Source: Candidatus Aerophobota bacterium
GTDB taxonomy: Bacteria; Aerophobota; Aerophobia; Aerophobales; B3-G15
Reading direction: 5' to 3'
Length of the DNA: 25,269 nucleotides
Assembly: GCA_030607715.1 (NCBI GenBank)
Contig: JAUWJM010000006.1
Coordinates: 1 to 25,269, forward strand
The notes under the pieces were generated by a model, which saw only the letters and a list, made by a program, of their open reading frames with translations, was not told the origin of the DNA and searched no databases. Positions 8,078-16,437 of this stretch are shown here, one piece after another (within the stretch, counting starts at the first letter, position 1; every line of letters begins with the position of its first letter). Position numbers and translations under genes: made by a program.

Positions 8078-10444
8078 ATGGTAAGGGAGATCGTTTTATT
8101 ACCCGATTTTACCTCGGGGTTTGTTGAGATTAAAAGTAAAATTCCTAAATTTCAATATAAAAAGTCATTGCAGGAAGAGTTGAGAGAGGGAAACCTTACC
8201 AGAGAAGAATGTGTAGATTTACTTAAATGTATGCTCCTTATCAGAAACCTTGAAGAGATGATTTTTGAGTTAAGGGAAAACAAAGGTAGATATGGCCCTA
8301 TGAAATACCTATATATTGGGGCAACTCATCTCTCAATTGGTCAGGAAGCAGCTTCTACTGGTGCTATATCAGCTATTTTGCCAGATGATTACATCACCAG
8401 CAATCATCGCGGACACGGAGATGCTCTGGCCAAAGAATACTTTGCTATTCAAAATATGAGCGATAGAGCTTTAATCAACTTAATTAAAGAAGATGAGGAA
8501 ACTGTAGATTTCTTAGGATTTGAAGTCAAAGGTAAAACTCACCAGGAGCTCATTGAGCAATCTTTACAATTACACCTCTTCAGGGCTATAGCTGAGCTGT
8601 TCGGGAAAAAAGCTGGCTATTGCAGAGGAAGAGGAGGCTCAATGCATATAGCTGATTTTAAAAGAGGTCACTTAGGAGCAAATGCTATTGTGGGAGGAAG
8701 TATAGGTATGGCTGTTGGCTCTGGAATTGCCTCAAGATACTTTGAAGACAAAAAGATAACCTTATGTTTTGCCGGCGATGGTGCCTTTAACAATGGCATT
8801 AGCCATGAGGCAATGAATATGGCTTGCATGGCTCAATTTACCAATGGACTAATGAATAAAAAATTTGGAATTCCTATTGTATTTGTCGCGGTTAACAATC
8901 AATATGGAATGACAGGACAGCAAAGAGGTGAGGTTACAGGAATAGAATTTTTAGCAGAGAGAGGCTTTGGATATAATAAGCAAGGGATGCATGCTGAAAT
9001 CGTTAATGGAATGGATGTGCTTGCTGTTAGAGATGCAACTAAAAGAGCAACAGAGCTGGCCAGAGAAGGCCGGGGTCCCATCTTTCTGGAATTTTGGTGT
9101 TATTGGTTTAAGGGGCATAATGTAAAGGATAGGTTAGAAAAACCAGAGGATGAAAGCTATCGTGCCTTAAGAGAGCTTGAGGCCTGGGAAAAAATAGATC
9201 CTTTAAAGACCTTTTCTAAAGAACTGATAAAAGAGAAAATTATAACTCCAGAAGAGGTTGAGAAATTTGAAAAGGAAGCCAGAGCTCGAAATGAGAGTAT
9301 AACTGTTAAGACCGCTGAGGCGAAAAGCCCTGATCCAAAAAAAATGTATTTTGGTCTTTTTAGTCATACCAATTCAAATACAGTTCCTGAAAAGTTCAGG
9401 AATGCCCCAATCTTAAGAAAACCAAGGTTCTTAGAAAGAGAACCTGATGTGGAAATTACCTATAGGGAAGCAATAACTGAGGCCCTATTCCGGGAGATGA
9501 GCCGAGACAGAAGAGTTGTGCGCTGGGGAGAAGATATTGCTGAATACGGAGGTGCATATAATGCCACAGAAGGACTTCTTGAGATTTTTGGAAGGGACCG
9601 CATTTTTAATACAGCCATCTCAGAAGCAGCAATTATAGGAAGTGGGGCTGGGGCAGCTTTGAGAAGCCTCAGACCTGTAGTGGAGATAATGTATATTGAC
9701 TTTATCTTGCAAGCTTTGGATCAGCTTGGAAATCAGGCTGCAAAATGGAAATATATGTCCGGGGGTCAGGCAACTTTGCCCTTAACTGTACGCACAAGTA
9801 TTGGTGGAGGCAAAGGATACGCTGGTCAGCACTCACAGAGTCTGGAAGCTATACTTGCCCATCTACCAGGATTGAAAATTGCTGTTCCTTCGGATGCCTA
9901 TGATGCAAAGGGAATGTTATCATCGGCTATAAGAGATGATAATCCGGTGGTATTTATTGAACATCAAAATCTTTACCGGAGCCCCTTAGCTAAAAGCAGG
10001 GTTCCCAAGGAAGAGTATCTGATTCCTCTGGGAAAGGCTAAGATTAAAAGAAAAGCCGATTCTTCCAGGGAGAGTATAACTTTAATTGCCTGGTCATCTA
10101 TGGTGCCTATAGCCTTAAAAGCTGCTGAAAAGTTATCAGAGGAAGATATAGAAGTGGAAGTAATTGATATTCGCTGTCTATATCCTCTTGATATGGATAC
10201 TATACTAACATCTATACAGAAGACAGGTAGAGGAGCAATAGTTCACCAGGCTGTTCAATTTATGGGTTTTGGAGCAGAGATAGGGATGGAAATTCAAGAA
10301 AAAGCATTTGACTACTTAGATGCACCGGTTGTGAGGATAGCAGCTCCAAATACACCCCCACCCTCATCTTCAATTTTGGAAAATGTGTTTTTACCTGATG
10401 AAAGAGATGTTATTGTTTCAATAAAAAAGCTTATAAAAGTATAA
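8078..10444 (+). CDS. Fused alpha-beta thiamine-diphosphate 2-oxoacid (or acetoin) dehydrogenase E1
   Basis: A 788-residue fusion of E1-alpha (about 40-400) and E1-beta (about 455-788). The alpha part has THLSIGQEA, SNHRGHGDALAKE, CRGRGGSMHIAD and the ThDP motif GDG (233-235) to NN (273-274). The beta part has GEDIAEYGGAY, the catalytic-Glu segment ISEAAIIGSGAGAAL, GQHSQSLEA and the IEVEVIDIRCLYPLD transketolase-C block. This enzyme type decarboxylates a 2-oxoacid or cleaves acetoin and transfers the acyl group to a lipoyl E2. Two departures stand out: GDG to NN is 37 residues instead of ~26, with an insert at about 253-264, and ~50 residues are inserted at about 120-170. No E2, E3 or lipoylation gene is in the window. 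RBS AAGGAG and ATG are clear. The substrate is unknown. Confidence 0.87.
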   Translation: MVREIVLLPDFTSGFVEIKSKIPKFQYKKSLQEELREGNLTREECVDLLKCMLLIRNLEEMIFELRENKGRYGPMKYLYIGATHLSIGQEAASTGAISAILPDDYITSNHRGHGDALAKEYFAIQNMSDRALINLIKEDEETVDFLGFEVKGKTHQELIEQSLQLHLFRAIAELFGKKAGYCRGRGGSMHIADFKRGHLGANAIVGGSIGMAVGSGIASRYFEDKKITLCFAGDGAFNNGISHEAMNMACMAQFTNGLMNKKFGIPIVFVAVNNQYGMTGQQRGEVTGIEFLAERGFGYNKQGMHAEIVNGMDVLAVRDATKRATELAREGRGPIFLEFWCYWFKGHNVKDRLEKPEDESYRALRELEAWEKIDPLKTFSKELIKEKIITPEEVEKFEKEARARNESITVKTAEAKSPDPKKMYFGLFSHTNSNTVPEKFRNAPILRKPRFLEREPDVEITYREAITEALFREMSRDRRVVRWGEDIAEYGGAYNATEGLLEIFGRDRIFNTAISEAAIIGSGAGAALRSLRPVVEIMYIDFILQALDQLGNQAAKWKYMSGGQATLPLTVRTSIGGGKGYAGQHSQSLEAILAHLPGLKIAVPSDAYDAKGMLSSAIRDDNPVVFIEHQNLYRSPLAKSRVPKEEYLIPLGKAKIKRKADSSRESITLIAWSSMVPIALKAAEKLSEEDIEVEVIDIRCLYPLDMDTILTSIQKTGRGAIVHQAVQFMGFGAEIGMEIQEKAFDYLDAPVVRIAAPNTPPPSSSILENVFLPDERDVIVSIKKLIKV

Positions 10445-10448
10445 TTAA

Positions 10449-11480
10449 ATGAAAATGAAAGCGGCTGTATTTCATAAAGTAAAAGATATAAGAATGGAAG
10501 AAATAGAGGTTCCTGAAATTGGTCCTTCTGAAGTTCTGGTAAAGATAAAAGCAGCTCTTACCTGCGGGACAGATAGAAAAATGTACCTCAGAGGACATCC
10601 CCTCTTTAAACCCCCTTTTGTCTTTGGGCATGAATTTGCCGGAGATATAGTAAAGATAGGGAGTAAGGTAAAAAATTTCAAAGAAGGAACAAGGGTGGTA
10701 GCGGCAAATTCTGCTCCCTGTAACCATTGTTTTTACTGTAAGATAGGAAAGCCCAGCATGTGCGATAACTTAACCTTAAGACTTAGCGGCGCATTTGCCG
10801 AATATGTGGAAATTCTCTCTCCTATTGTGAAGCAAAATCTTCTAAAAATTCCCTCTTATGTATCTTACAAAGAAGCTGCCCTGGTAGAGCCCTTAGCCTG
10901 TGTTGTGCATGGGATAGAGGAATCAAACATAAAATTAGGAGATACAGTAGTGGCAAATGGAGCCGGACCTATAGGTTTAATGTATATTCAGTTAGCTAAG
11001 TTAAAAGGAGCCAGGGTTATTGCTACGGACATAAAAGAAGAAAGACTAAAAACAGCTAAAGAATTGGGAGCTGATGAGCTGGTAGATGCCTCTTTGGTGG
11101 ATAATCAGATAGAAGCGGTAAGAAACCTAACCGAGAGAAAAAGAGGGGTGGATGTAGCCATAGAGGCAGTGGGACTACCAGAGGTTTGGGAGAAAACCAT
11201 TAAAATGGTCAGAAAAGGTGGGATAGTTAACCTTTTTGGAGGTTGTGCCTCTAAAAGTAAAATAACCATTGATACTAAATTACTGCACTATTCAGAGATT
11301 ACCATAAAAGGAGTATTTCATCACACTCCCCAATATGTTAAAAGGGCCCTGAACTTAATCTCTCAGGGAAGTATAGATACAAACTCTTTTATAACAGGTG
11401 AGTTTCCCTTAAGTGATTTCCCCAATGTTTTAAATATGATGATAAATCATCAGGGGATAAAAATTGCCGTGATACCGTAA
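10449..11480 (+). CDS. Zinc-dependent medium-chain alcohol/polyol dehydrogenase
   Basis: A 343-residue MDR enzyme of the sorbitol/threonine dehydrogenase kind. Catalytic zinc ligands are Cys39 (LTCGTD), His61-Glu62 (FGHEFAG) and Glu147 (ALVEPLACVVHG). The structural zinc is bound by Cys91, 94, 97 and 105. The nucleotide fold shows GAGPIG at 171-176 and Asp194 in ATDIKEERL, indicating NAD(H) rather than NADP(H). It would oxidise a secondary alcohol of a sugar, polyol or hydroxy acid. The gene starts 4 bases after the E1 stop, so the two are co-transcribed and perhaps sequential: the alcohol is oxidised to a ketone or 2-oxo product that E1 might then cleave (inference). Two ATGs (10449 and 10455) are possible; the Shine-Dalgarno site is weak for both. 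Confidence 0.92.
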   Translation: MKMKAAVFHKVKDIRMEEIEVPEIGPSEVLVKIKAALTCGTDRKMYLRGHPLFKPPFVFGHEFAGDIVKIGSKVKNFKEGTRVVAANSAPCNHCFYCKIGKPSMCDNLTLRLSGAFAEYVEILSPIVKQNLLKIPSYVSYKEAALVEPLACVVHGIEESNIKLGDTVVANGAGPIGLMYIQLAKLKGARVIATDIKEERLKTAKELGADELVDASLVDNQIEAVRNLTERKRGVDVAIEAVGLPEVWEKTIKMVRKGGIVNLFGGCASKSKITIDTKLLHYSEITIKGVFHHTPQYVKRALNLISQGSIDTNSFITGEFPLSDFPNVLNMMINHQGIKIAVIP

Positions 11481-11534
11481 AAGAATAAATCAAAATAAAA
11501 CCTTACCTTAATTTTTTTTTGATTTGTGTTTAGA

Positions 11535-11562
11535 TTGACAAAATTTCAAAATATCTTATCAT
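11535..11562 (+). promoter_or_regulatory. Probable promoter for the first ABC importer operon
   Basis: A perfect TTGACA at 11535-11540, a 16-base spacer, and TATCAT at 11557-11562, in a 244-base gap. It implies a ~155-base leader before the first permease gene. An AT-rich inverted repeat ending in a T9 run (11487-11525) lies just upstream and may end the transcript of the dehydrogenase gene. Confidence 0.55.
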
Positions 11563-11577
11563 TAATAAATAAACTTG

Positions 11578-11686
11578 GATTCGGTAATTTAGATAATGAT
11601 CACCAAGCTTATCCTGGAACATCACTCTGGGTCTGACTTTCGCTAAAGTTAAGTTTTTCAGAAAAGTTTTACCAGTTTACCGAATC
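11578..11686 (+). promoter_or_regulatory. Long inverted repeat in the ABC-operon leader (structured leader or MITE-like element)
   Basis: GATTCGGTAA at 11578-11587 and its exact reverse complement TTACCGAATC at 11677-11686 enclose 89 bases. Inside are GATAA/TTATC and ACTTT-CGCT-AAAGT, so an RNA from the upstream promoter could form a closing stem of 10 bp with internal hairpins. The right 30 bases (11661-11690) are repeated inverted at 7099-7128, which fits a small dispersed element or an operator equally well. No known riboswitch class is recognised. Confidence 0.45.
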
Positions 11687-11724
11687 TGGGATAAATATGT
11701 CAAAAACTAAACCAATAACTTAAG

Positions 11725-12606
11725 ATGAGAAGTGGTAGAAAAAAACTAAAACATTATTCTTTTATTTTACCAGCGGTTATTTTACTAATTGCTATTACTA
11801 TATTCCCCCTGATTTACTCTTTAACTCTCAGTTTTTTCCACTGGGACTTACGTCGACCGCTGGGCTGGAGATTTACTGGATTTAGTAATTATGCCAGAGC
11901 TATTTTTAGTGATAGCAGATTTCATCATTCTTTGATAACCACAGGCACTATTGGAGTAAGTGCTGTTCTTCTGGAATTTATATTAGGTCTGGGTCTGGCT
12001 CTACTGCTAAGTAGAAAACTAACAGGTAAAAGAATTTTTACCACTCTGCTGGTAATGCCAGTGATGATCTCTCCTGTGGTAGCTGCTCTAATGTGGAGGA
12101 TGCTCTATCATGATAAATATGGGGCTATTAATGCTATCCTGCGATTGTTAGGGTTTGGTAATGGTCCTAGTTGGCTGGGTAGTCCGTATCTGGCACCTTT
12201 TTCTGTTGTTCTGGTAGATACCTGGCAGTGGACCCCTCTTTTTATGATGATTCTTCTGGCTGGTCTTCAGTCTATCCCGGTAGAGCCGTATGAATCAGCA
12301 CTGGTAGATGGAGCCTCCCGGCCTCAGGTATTCTGGTATATTACACTACCTATGCTTAAAATTTCCATTATTGCTGCTCTTCTGATTAGACTGATAGATG
12401 TAATAAAACTCTTTGATACAGTTTTTATTCTAACATCAGGTGGTCCAGGGAGCTCTACGGAAACAGTTAGCTATTATATTTATCTGGTGGGATTTCGTTT
12501 CTTTAGAGTCGGGTATGCATCCTCTCTTTCCTATTTGCTGCTGATTACTGTAATAGTGATAGTTTTGGGATTCCTGAGAATCTTAAGAGAAAAGGAGGTT
12601 GGATGA
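11725..12606 (+). CDS. CUT1-type sugar ABC importer permease 1 (MalF/UgpA-like)
   Basis: A 293-residue inner-membrane permease with six predicted helices; the first spans about residues 10-30 (FILPAVILLIAITIFPLIYS). The cytoplasmic EAA loop that contacts the ATPase reads EPYESALVDGASRPQVFWYITLP (about 191-213), the MalF-side form. LTSGGPGSSTETVSYYIY near the C-terminus is typical of MalF/UgpA permeases of sugar or glycerol-3-phosphate type importers. The ATG has only a poor Shine-Dalgarno site, AACTTAAG. It is the first gene of importer 1, separated by 1 nt from its partner permease. No ATP-binding subunit is nearby, so a shared ATPase elsewhere is expected. Confidence 0.93.
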   Translation: MRSGRKKLKHYSFILPAVILLIAITIFPLIYSLTLSFFHWDLRRPLGWRFTGFSNYARAIFSDSRFHHSLITTGTIGVSAVLLEFILGLGLALLLSRKLTGKRIFTTLLVMPVMISPVVAALMWRMLYHDKYGAINAILRLLGFGNGPSWLGSPYLAPFSVVLVDTWQWTPLFMMILLAGLQSIPVEPYESALVDGASRPQVFWYITLPMLKISIIAALLIRLIDVIKLFDTVFILTSGGPGSSTETVSYYIYLVGFRFFRVGYASSLSYLLLITVIVIVLGFLRILREKEVG

Positions 12607-12607
12607 A

Positions 12608-13462
12608 ATGACTTCCAGGCATGTCTTATTAAAAATAGAGAATACTGTTGTATATGTGGTTCTGGTTATAGCTGTTATTTTAGCTCTTTTCCCTATTGCC
12701 TGGACTGCCTCCACTTCTTTTAAAAGTATTGGAGAATACTATACTTATCCCCCAGTATGGATTCCCAAAAACCCAACTATAGCTAATTACACTTACATTA
12801 TCTCCACTGCCGGTTTGGGTTATCTTCGAAATAGTCTCATTATTGCCTCATTTAATTTATTATTAGTTCTGAGTGTGAGCATCCCGGCTGCTTATGCTAT
12901 TGCCCGTTTCCGGATGGGAGGTGAGAACCTTTCTTTTTGGATATTATCTCAACGAATGCTCCCCCCTGTTGCTACTATCATACCCTTTTTTCTTCTCTTT
13001 AGAGGTTTTCAGCTTTTTGGTAAGCAAATAACTCTTTTAGATAAACATTTGGGTTTGATTTTGGTATACTGCACTTTTAATATCGCTTTTGCCGTATGGC
13101 TTCTCATTGGTTTTTTTAAATCATTCCCTGCTGAAATTGAGGAGGCAGCTCTTATAGATGGATGTTCCCGAATCAGCGCTATCCTCAGAGTGGTTATCCC
13201 CATAATTGCCCCCGGAATTGTGGTAACCGGGCTTTTCTGTTTTATCTTTTCCTGGAATGAGTTTTTGTTTGCTTTGATTTTAACCAGAGAAGCAGCTAAA
13301 ACGGTTACTCTGCAACTGTCTCAATTCAGAACACCAACTAAGATTCTCTGGGGAGAAATGTCAGCTTTATCACTCATTACCATCATTCCTATTCTCATAA
13401 TTGTAGTATTTATCCAGCGGTATTTAGTAAAAGGTCTATCCTTTGGGGCAGTAAAGGGATAG
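12608..13462 (+). CDS. CUT1-type sugar ABC importer permease 2 (MalG/UgpE-like)
   Basis: A 284-residue inner-membrane permease, partner of the preceding one. The first helix covers about residues 14-34 and is followed by the MalG-type STSFKSIGEYYTYPPVWIP periplasmic segment. The EAA loop is EIEEAALIDGCSRISAILRVVIP, and the protein ends VKGLSFGAVKG, a common MalG-like tail. I chose ATG at 12608 over the in-frame TTG at 12599: AAAGGAGG ends 9 bases before the ATG but abuts the TTG. The AAAGGAGG lies inside the end of the upstream gene, so the two are translationally coupled. The stop is TAG. Confidence 0.93.
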   Translation: MTSRHVLLKIENTVVYVVLVIAVILALFPIAWTASTSFKSIGEYYTYPPVWIPKNPTIANYTYIISTAGLGYLRNSLIIASFNLLLVLSVSIPAAYAIARFRMGGENLSFWILSQRMLPPVATIIPFFLLFRGFQLFGKQITLLDKHLGLILVYCTFNIAFAVWLLIGFFKSFPAEIEEAALIDGCSRISAILRVVIPIIAPGIVVTGLFCFIFSWNEFLFALILTREAAKTVTLQLSQFRTPTKILWGEMSALSLITIIPILIIVVFIQRYLVKGLSFGAVKG

Positions 13463-13508
13463 CCTTTTACACTAAACAAAAAAGAATGAATCAGGGCTAA
13501 AAAAAAAT

Positions 13509-13518
13509 AAGGAGGTGA
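13509..13518 (+). promoter_or_regulatory. Distant perfect anti-SD match upstream of binding protein 1 (possible STAB-SD)
   Basis: AAGGAGGTGA (with the preceding T, 11 bases) fully complements the usual 16S rRNA 3' end, yet no start codon lies at normal spacing. The real RBS (AAAGGAG) and ATG of the binding-protein gene are ~55 bases on. TCAGGGC at 13491-13497 and GCCCTGA at 13542-13548 flank it as a 7-bp inverted repeat. It may stabilise a processed mRNA by 30S binding. Confidence 0.4.
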
Positions 13519-13573
13519 AAGAAGAAATAATTTCTTGATTTGCCCTGAAAGTTTTCAAATAAAGGAGAAAAAA

Positions 13574-14965
13574 ATGAGAGCTAGGATAAAAATTGTTGTC
13601 TGTCTCATGGCAGTGCTGATTTTAGCCGGGACAGGGGGAGTGCTTGCTCAGTCTCCTTATGCCGGAGAAACTATCATTGTAGCTGTTCACGCTGTTCCTC
13701 ATGCCACCGCTGTTTACAATTTCCAGGATCAGTTTACTAAAGAAACTGGGATTAAGGTAAAAGTTATTGAAATGACTGCTGATGTGATGTATGAGAAATA
13801 TATGACCGAGTTTATTGGAAGAACAGGGGCCTACGATGTAATTCAGATGAACCCTCAATGGCTGGCCGATACCTCACCATATCTTGCTCCCTTGAAACCA
13901 CTGGCTGATAAGGAAGGTCTTGATTTTAAACTGGATGATCTGGTTCCCACATTCCGCGATCTTTATTGTTCCTGGTTGGGTGTTTGGTATGGAATGCCCT
14001 GGGATGGAGATGTGCACATACTCTATTATCGCAAGGATATATTTGATAAACTGGGAATAGAAGTTCCTAAAACCTGGGAAGAATACCGGGATACCGCTTC
14101 TTTTCTTAATGGATGGGACTGGGATAACGATGGAGAAATTGAGTATGGTTGCACTGAGTATCTAAAAAAAGACCGGATGTACTGGTGGTTCCTGGATCGT
14201 TTTGCCTGTTACGGTGGAGTTTATTTTGATGAGGATATGAATCCTCTGATTAATACCAAATCAGGACTGATGGCTCTTGAAAATATGGTTGAGTGTCTCC
14301 CCTATATGCCTCCCGGCTCCCTGAGCTGGTCTTATATGGAAGTGAGAACAGCTCTGGTCAAGGGAGATGCGGCCATGGGAAAGCAGTGGACCTGTGTGGG
14401 AAAAGCAGCCGAAAATCCTGAGGAGTCCAAAGTTGTAGGTAAGATAAATTATGCTTTAATTCCAGGGGTGGAATGGGATGGAGAAATTTACTATCGTCCT
14501 ATGATTGCCGGTGGATGGGATCTAACTATTCCCAAGGATTCCAAAAAGAAAGGAGCGGCTATAACTTTCCTGCACTTTATTACCAGACCCGATATCAGTC
14601 TACAAATAGTGATGGATCCTAACACTTCTCTGGACCCCTACCGTCTTTCTCACTACACCTCTCCTGTATTTCGGAACCTCTGGCCCACGGCCGGTGACTA
14701 TCTGGATGCCATTAATGCCAATCTGGATAAAGGATTTCCGGATCTGTTGATTCCTGGAACAGCCGAGTATATGAATGCCCTTACTTATGAGATAACTCAG
14801 GTTCTGGCTGGAACCAAAGATGCAAAAAAAGCACTGGATGATGCGGCAAAGGCCTGGAACGAAATCACCGATAATCTGGATCGGGAAACTCAGAAAAAAC
14901 TCTGGAACGGACAATATGATGCAATGAAAAAATTGGGTATAGTTTATAAGGAATGGAAGGATTGA
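13574..14965 (+). CDS. Extracellular sugar-type solute-binding protein 1 (SBP family 1)
   Basis: The ligand receptor of ABC importer 1, probably periplasmic. The 463-residue precursor has a signal peptide (MRARIK, a hydrophobic stretch from residue 7 to ~22, then VLAQS) with an Ala-x-Ala-like signal peptidase I site and no lipobox Cys. The mature part has the MalE-like fold: FTKETGIKVKVIEM, YDVIQMNPQWLADTSPYL, a GMPWDGDVHILYYRKDIFDKLGIEVPKTWEEY hinge spanning about 142-173, and KDAKKALDDAAKAWNEI near the end. Many Trp/Tyr residues fit carbohydrate stacking. The ATG at 13574 is chosen over the in-frame TTG at 13535, which would place a charged segment before the signal peptide. A strong hairpin follows the gene. 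Confidence 0.92.
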   Translation: MRARIKIVVCLMAVLILAGTGGVLAQSPYAGETIIVAVHAVPHATAVYNFQDQFTKETGIKVKVIEMTADVMYEKYMTEFIGRTGAYDVIQMNPQWLADTSPYLAPLKPLADKEGLDFKLDDLVPTFRDLYCSWLGVWYGMPWDGDVHILYYRKDIFDKLGIEVPKTWEEYRDTASFLNGWDWDNDGEIEYGCTEYLKKDRMYWWFLDRFACYGGVYFDEDMNPLINTKSGLMALENMVECLPYMPPGSLSWSYMEVRTALVKGDAAMGKQWTCVGKAAENPEESKVVGKINYALIPGVEWDGEIYYRPMIAGGWDLTIPKDSKKKGAAITFLHFITRPDISLQIVMDPNTSLDPYRLSHYTSPVFRNLWPTAGDYLDAINANLDKGFPDLLIPGTAEYMNALTYEITQVLAGTKDAKKALDDAAKAWNEITDNLDRETQKKLWNGQYDAMKKLGIVYKEWKD

Positions 14966-14975
14966 GTTAATTATT

Positions 14976-15007
14976 CTGGAGAGAGGATTAATTTATCCTC
15001 TCTCCAG
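14976..15007 (+). terminator. Strong hairpin after binding protein 1 (no T-run; likely mRNA stabiliser)
   Basis: A perfect 13-bp stem, CTGGAGAGAGGAT / ATCCTCTCTCCAG, with a TAATTT loop, 10 bases after the stop. The next bases are GGTGCTATAG, so there is no intrinsic-terminator U-tract. Such intercistronic hairpins after binding-protein genes commonly protect the 3' end and raise its expression relative to its neighbours. Confidence 0.7.
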
Positions 15008-15019
15008 GGTGCTATAGAT

Positions 15020-15029
15020 AAGGAGGTGA
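15020..15029 (+). promoter_or_regulatory. Distant perfect anti-SD match upstream of binding protein 2 (possible STAB-SD)
   Basis: The same 14-base string as at 13507-13520 (ATAAGGAGGTGAAA) recurs here, ~90 bases before the ATG of binding protein 2, which has its own RBS (AAGGAGG) at normal spacing. No ATG, GTG or TTG follows at usable distance. Confidence 0.4.
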
Positions 15030-15052
15030 AAAAGATACAAAGAAAAACTTTT

Positions 15053-15077
15053 ATCCCCTCACCTTAAGGGGAGAGGG
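15053..15077. repeat. Palindromic intergenic repeat, CCCCTCACCTTAAGGGG type
   Basis: CCCCT, CACCTTA, then AGGGGAGAGG forms a small inverted repeat centred on CCTTAAGG. It resembles the palindromes at 7166-7224 and belongs to the same kind of dispersed repeat. Confidence 0.5.
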
Positions 15078-15119
15078 AAAAGATATTTGACACTACCTAA
15101 AAAAACTAAGGAGGTAAAA

Positions 15120-16421
15120 ATGTCTAAAAAGTGGATTTTAACAGTAGCGGTGTTACTGGGTGCTTTTTTTATGGGAAGTGGAATCGGTGCTCAGGAAAAG
15201 GTTACACTGATTAATTGGCACTTTGGAGGCGTACAACCAGAGCATGACTGGGTAACAGAGATGGATAAGAAATGGAATAAGGAGCATCCCAATATCCAGG
15301 TTAAAAGAGTTTTTCAAGACTGGGCAACTAAAAGGGAGAGGATAATTTCCGCCTTTACCCGTAAATCTCTTCCTGATACGATAAATCTTGATTCACCCAG
15401 CATCCCTGACTTTGTGCGGATTGGGATTCTGCGTCCTCTTGATGGAGTAAATCCAGAAATGGTTAAATCCTGGGAACCGAAATTTGTTCCCGAGATATGG
15501 GACACAGTGATCTACGAAGGTCATATATACGCAATTCCCACTTATGTTGATATGGCAACCATGATGGGATATAATACCAGAATGTTTGCTGAGGCAGGAT
15601 TATTCCCTCCTACAACCTGGAATGAGTTAAAGGAGATAGCCAGAAAGTTTAAGGCCAGGGATATTGCAGGAATAATTATTCCTGGAGCTGGTACCACAAA
15701 TGATGTAAATATACTTGAAGGTATGATCTATGCCAATGGCGGAAGATGGCTGAGTGAGGATGGGAAAAAGATAGTGATCAATGGACCTGGTGCGATAGAT
15801 GTAATGCAGCTCTGGGCAGATCTTTACAATGAGGGATTAGCTCCGAAGGCAGCTATAGAGACTGACTACTATGAAACTATCCTGGCCTTCTTTCAAAACC
15901 AAGGAGCTATGGCCCTGGGAATGTCCTGGATACCTTGTATTGAGGGGGAGGTGGATACAGCACCCGGGTTCCAATATAGATTAACCCTGGCACCTCGTAA
16001 TGCTGAGCCAAGTGGTAGATTTTTTCCAGCCTCTACAATAATGGCTCCTACAACGGCTTTCATGCTTACTACAGGGTCTAAACATCCCGAGGCGGTAATG
16101 GAATGGTTTAATTTTGTCGCCAGTCAGGAATTCCAGCAGGGATGGGACGGTGATCCTATTCCAGGAAGAGTTCCCGCCACTAAAGCAAACTGGGATTCTC
16201 CGGATCTTCTCAAGTGTTACCCTGATCTTGTTCCTCTTTACAAAAGGGGTGAGCTCTTCGAAGGTTCTCTTCCCATGCCCGCTTTCCCCGGACTAATCCA
16301 GATGGAGGTTGAACTGGGTAAAGCCACTCAGGCAGTTCTTCTTGGTGAGATGAGCCCTAAGGAAGCTTTAGATAAAGTAGCTAAGAAATCCCAGGAAATT
16401 CTGGATAAAATATCCAAATAA
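15120..16421 (+). CDS. Extracellular sugar-type solute-binding protein 2 (SBP family 1)
   Basis: Receptor of ABC importer 2, exported. The 433-residue precursor begins MSKKWILTVAVLLGAFF, with cleavage likely near GIGAQ; there is no lipobox Cys. The mature part shows VTLINWHFGG, a KKWNKEHPNIQVKRVFQDW strand-helix, IYAIPTYVDMATMMGYNTRMF, AGLFPPTTWNELKEIARKF, FQNQGAMALGMSWI and a Lys-rich end, all typical of MalE-like family 1 binding proteins. The ATG at 15120 has AAGGAGG upstream; the in-frame TTG at 15087 would add 11 charged residues and is rejected. By eye it is only distantly similar to binding protein 1, so the importers probably bind different ligands or different forms of one ligand. 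Confidence 0.92.
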   Translation: MSKKWILTVAVLLGAFFMGSGIGAQEKVTLINWHFGGVQPEHDWVTEMDKKWNKEHPNIQVKRVFQDWATKRERIISAFTRKSLPDTINLDSPSIPDFVRIGILRPLDGVNPEMVKSWEPKFVPEIWDTVIYEGHIYAIPTYVDMATMMGYNTRMFAEAGLFPPTTWNELKEIARKFKARDIAGIIIPGAGTTNDVNILEGMIYANGGRWLSEDGKKIVINGPGAIDVMQLWADLYNEGLAPKAAIETDYYETILAFFQNQGAMALGMSWIPCIEGEVDTAPGFQYRLTLAPRNAEPSGRFFPASTIMAPTTAFMLTTGSKHPEAVMEWFNFVASQEFQQGWDGDPIPGRVPATKANWDSPDLLKCYPDLVPLYKRGELFEGSLPMPAFPGLIQMEVELGKATQAVLLGEMSPKEALDKVAKKSQEILDKISK

Positions 16422-16437
16422 AACATCTTATTAAGTA

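Noticed and set aside
13535..13573. Upstream TTG start for binding protein 1
   Set aside because: It adds a charged 13-residue segment before a normal signal peptide, and the AAAGGAG site points to the ATG at 13574.
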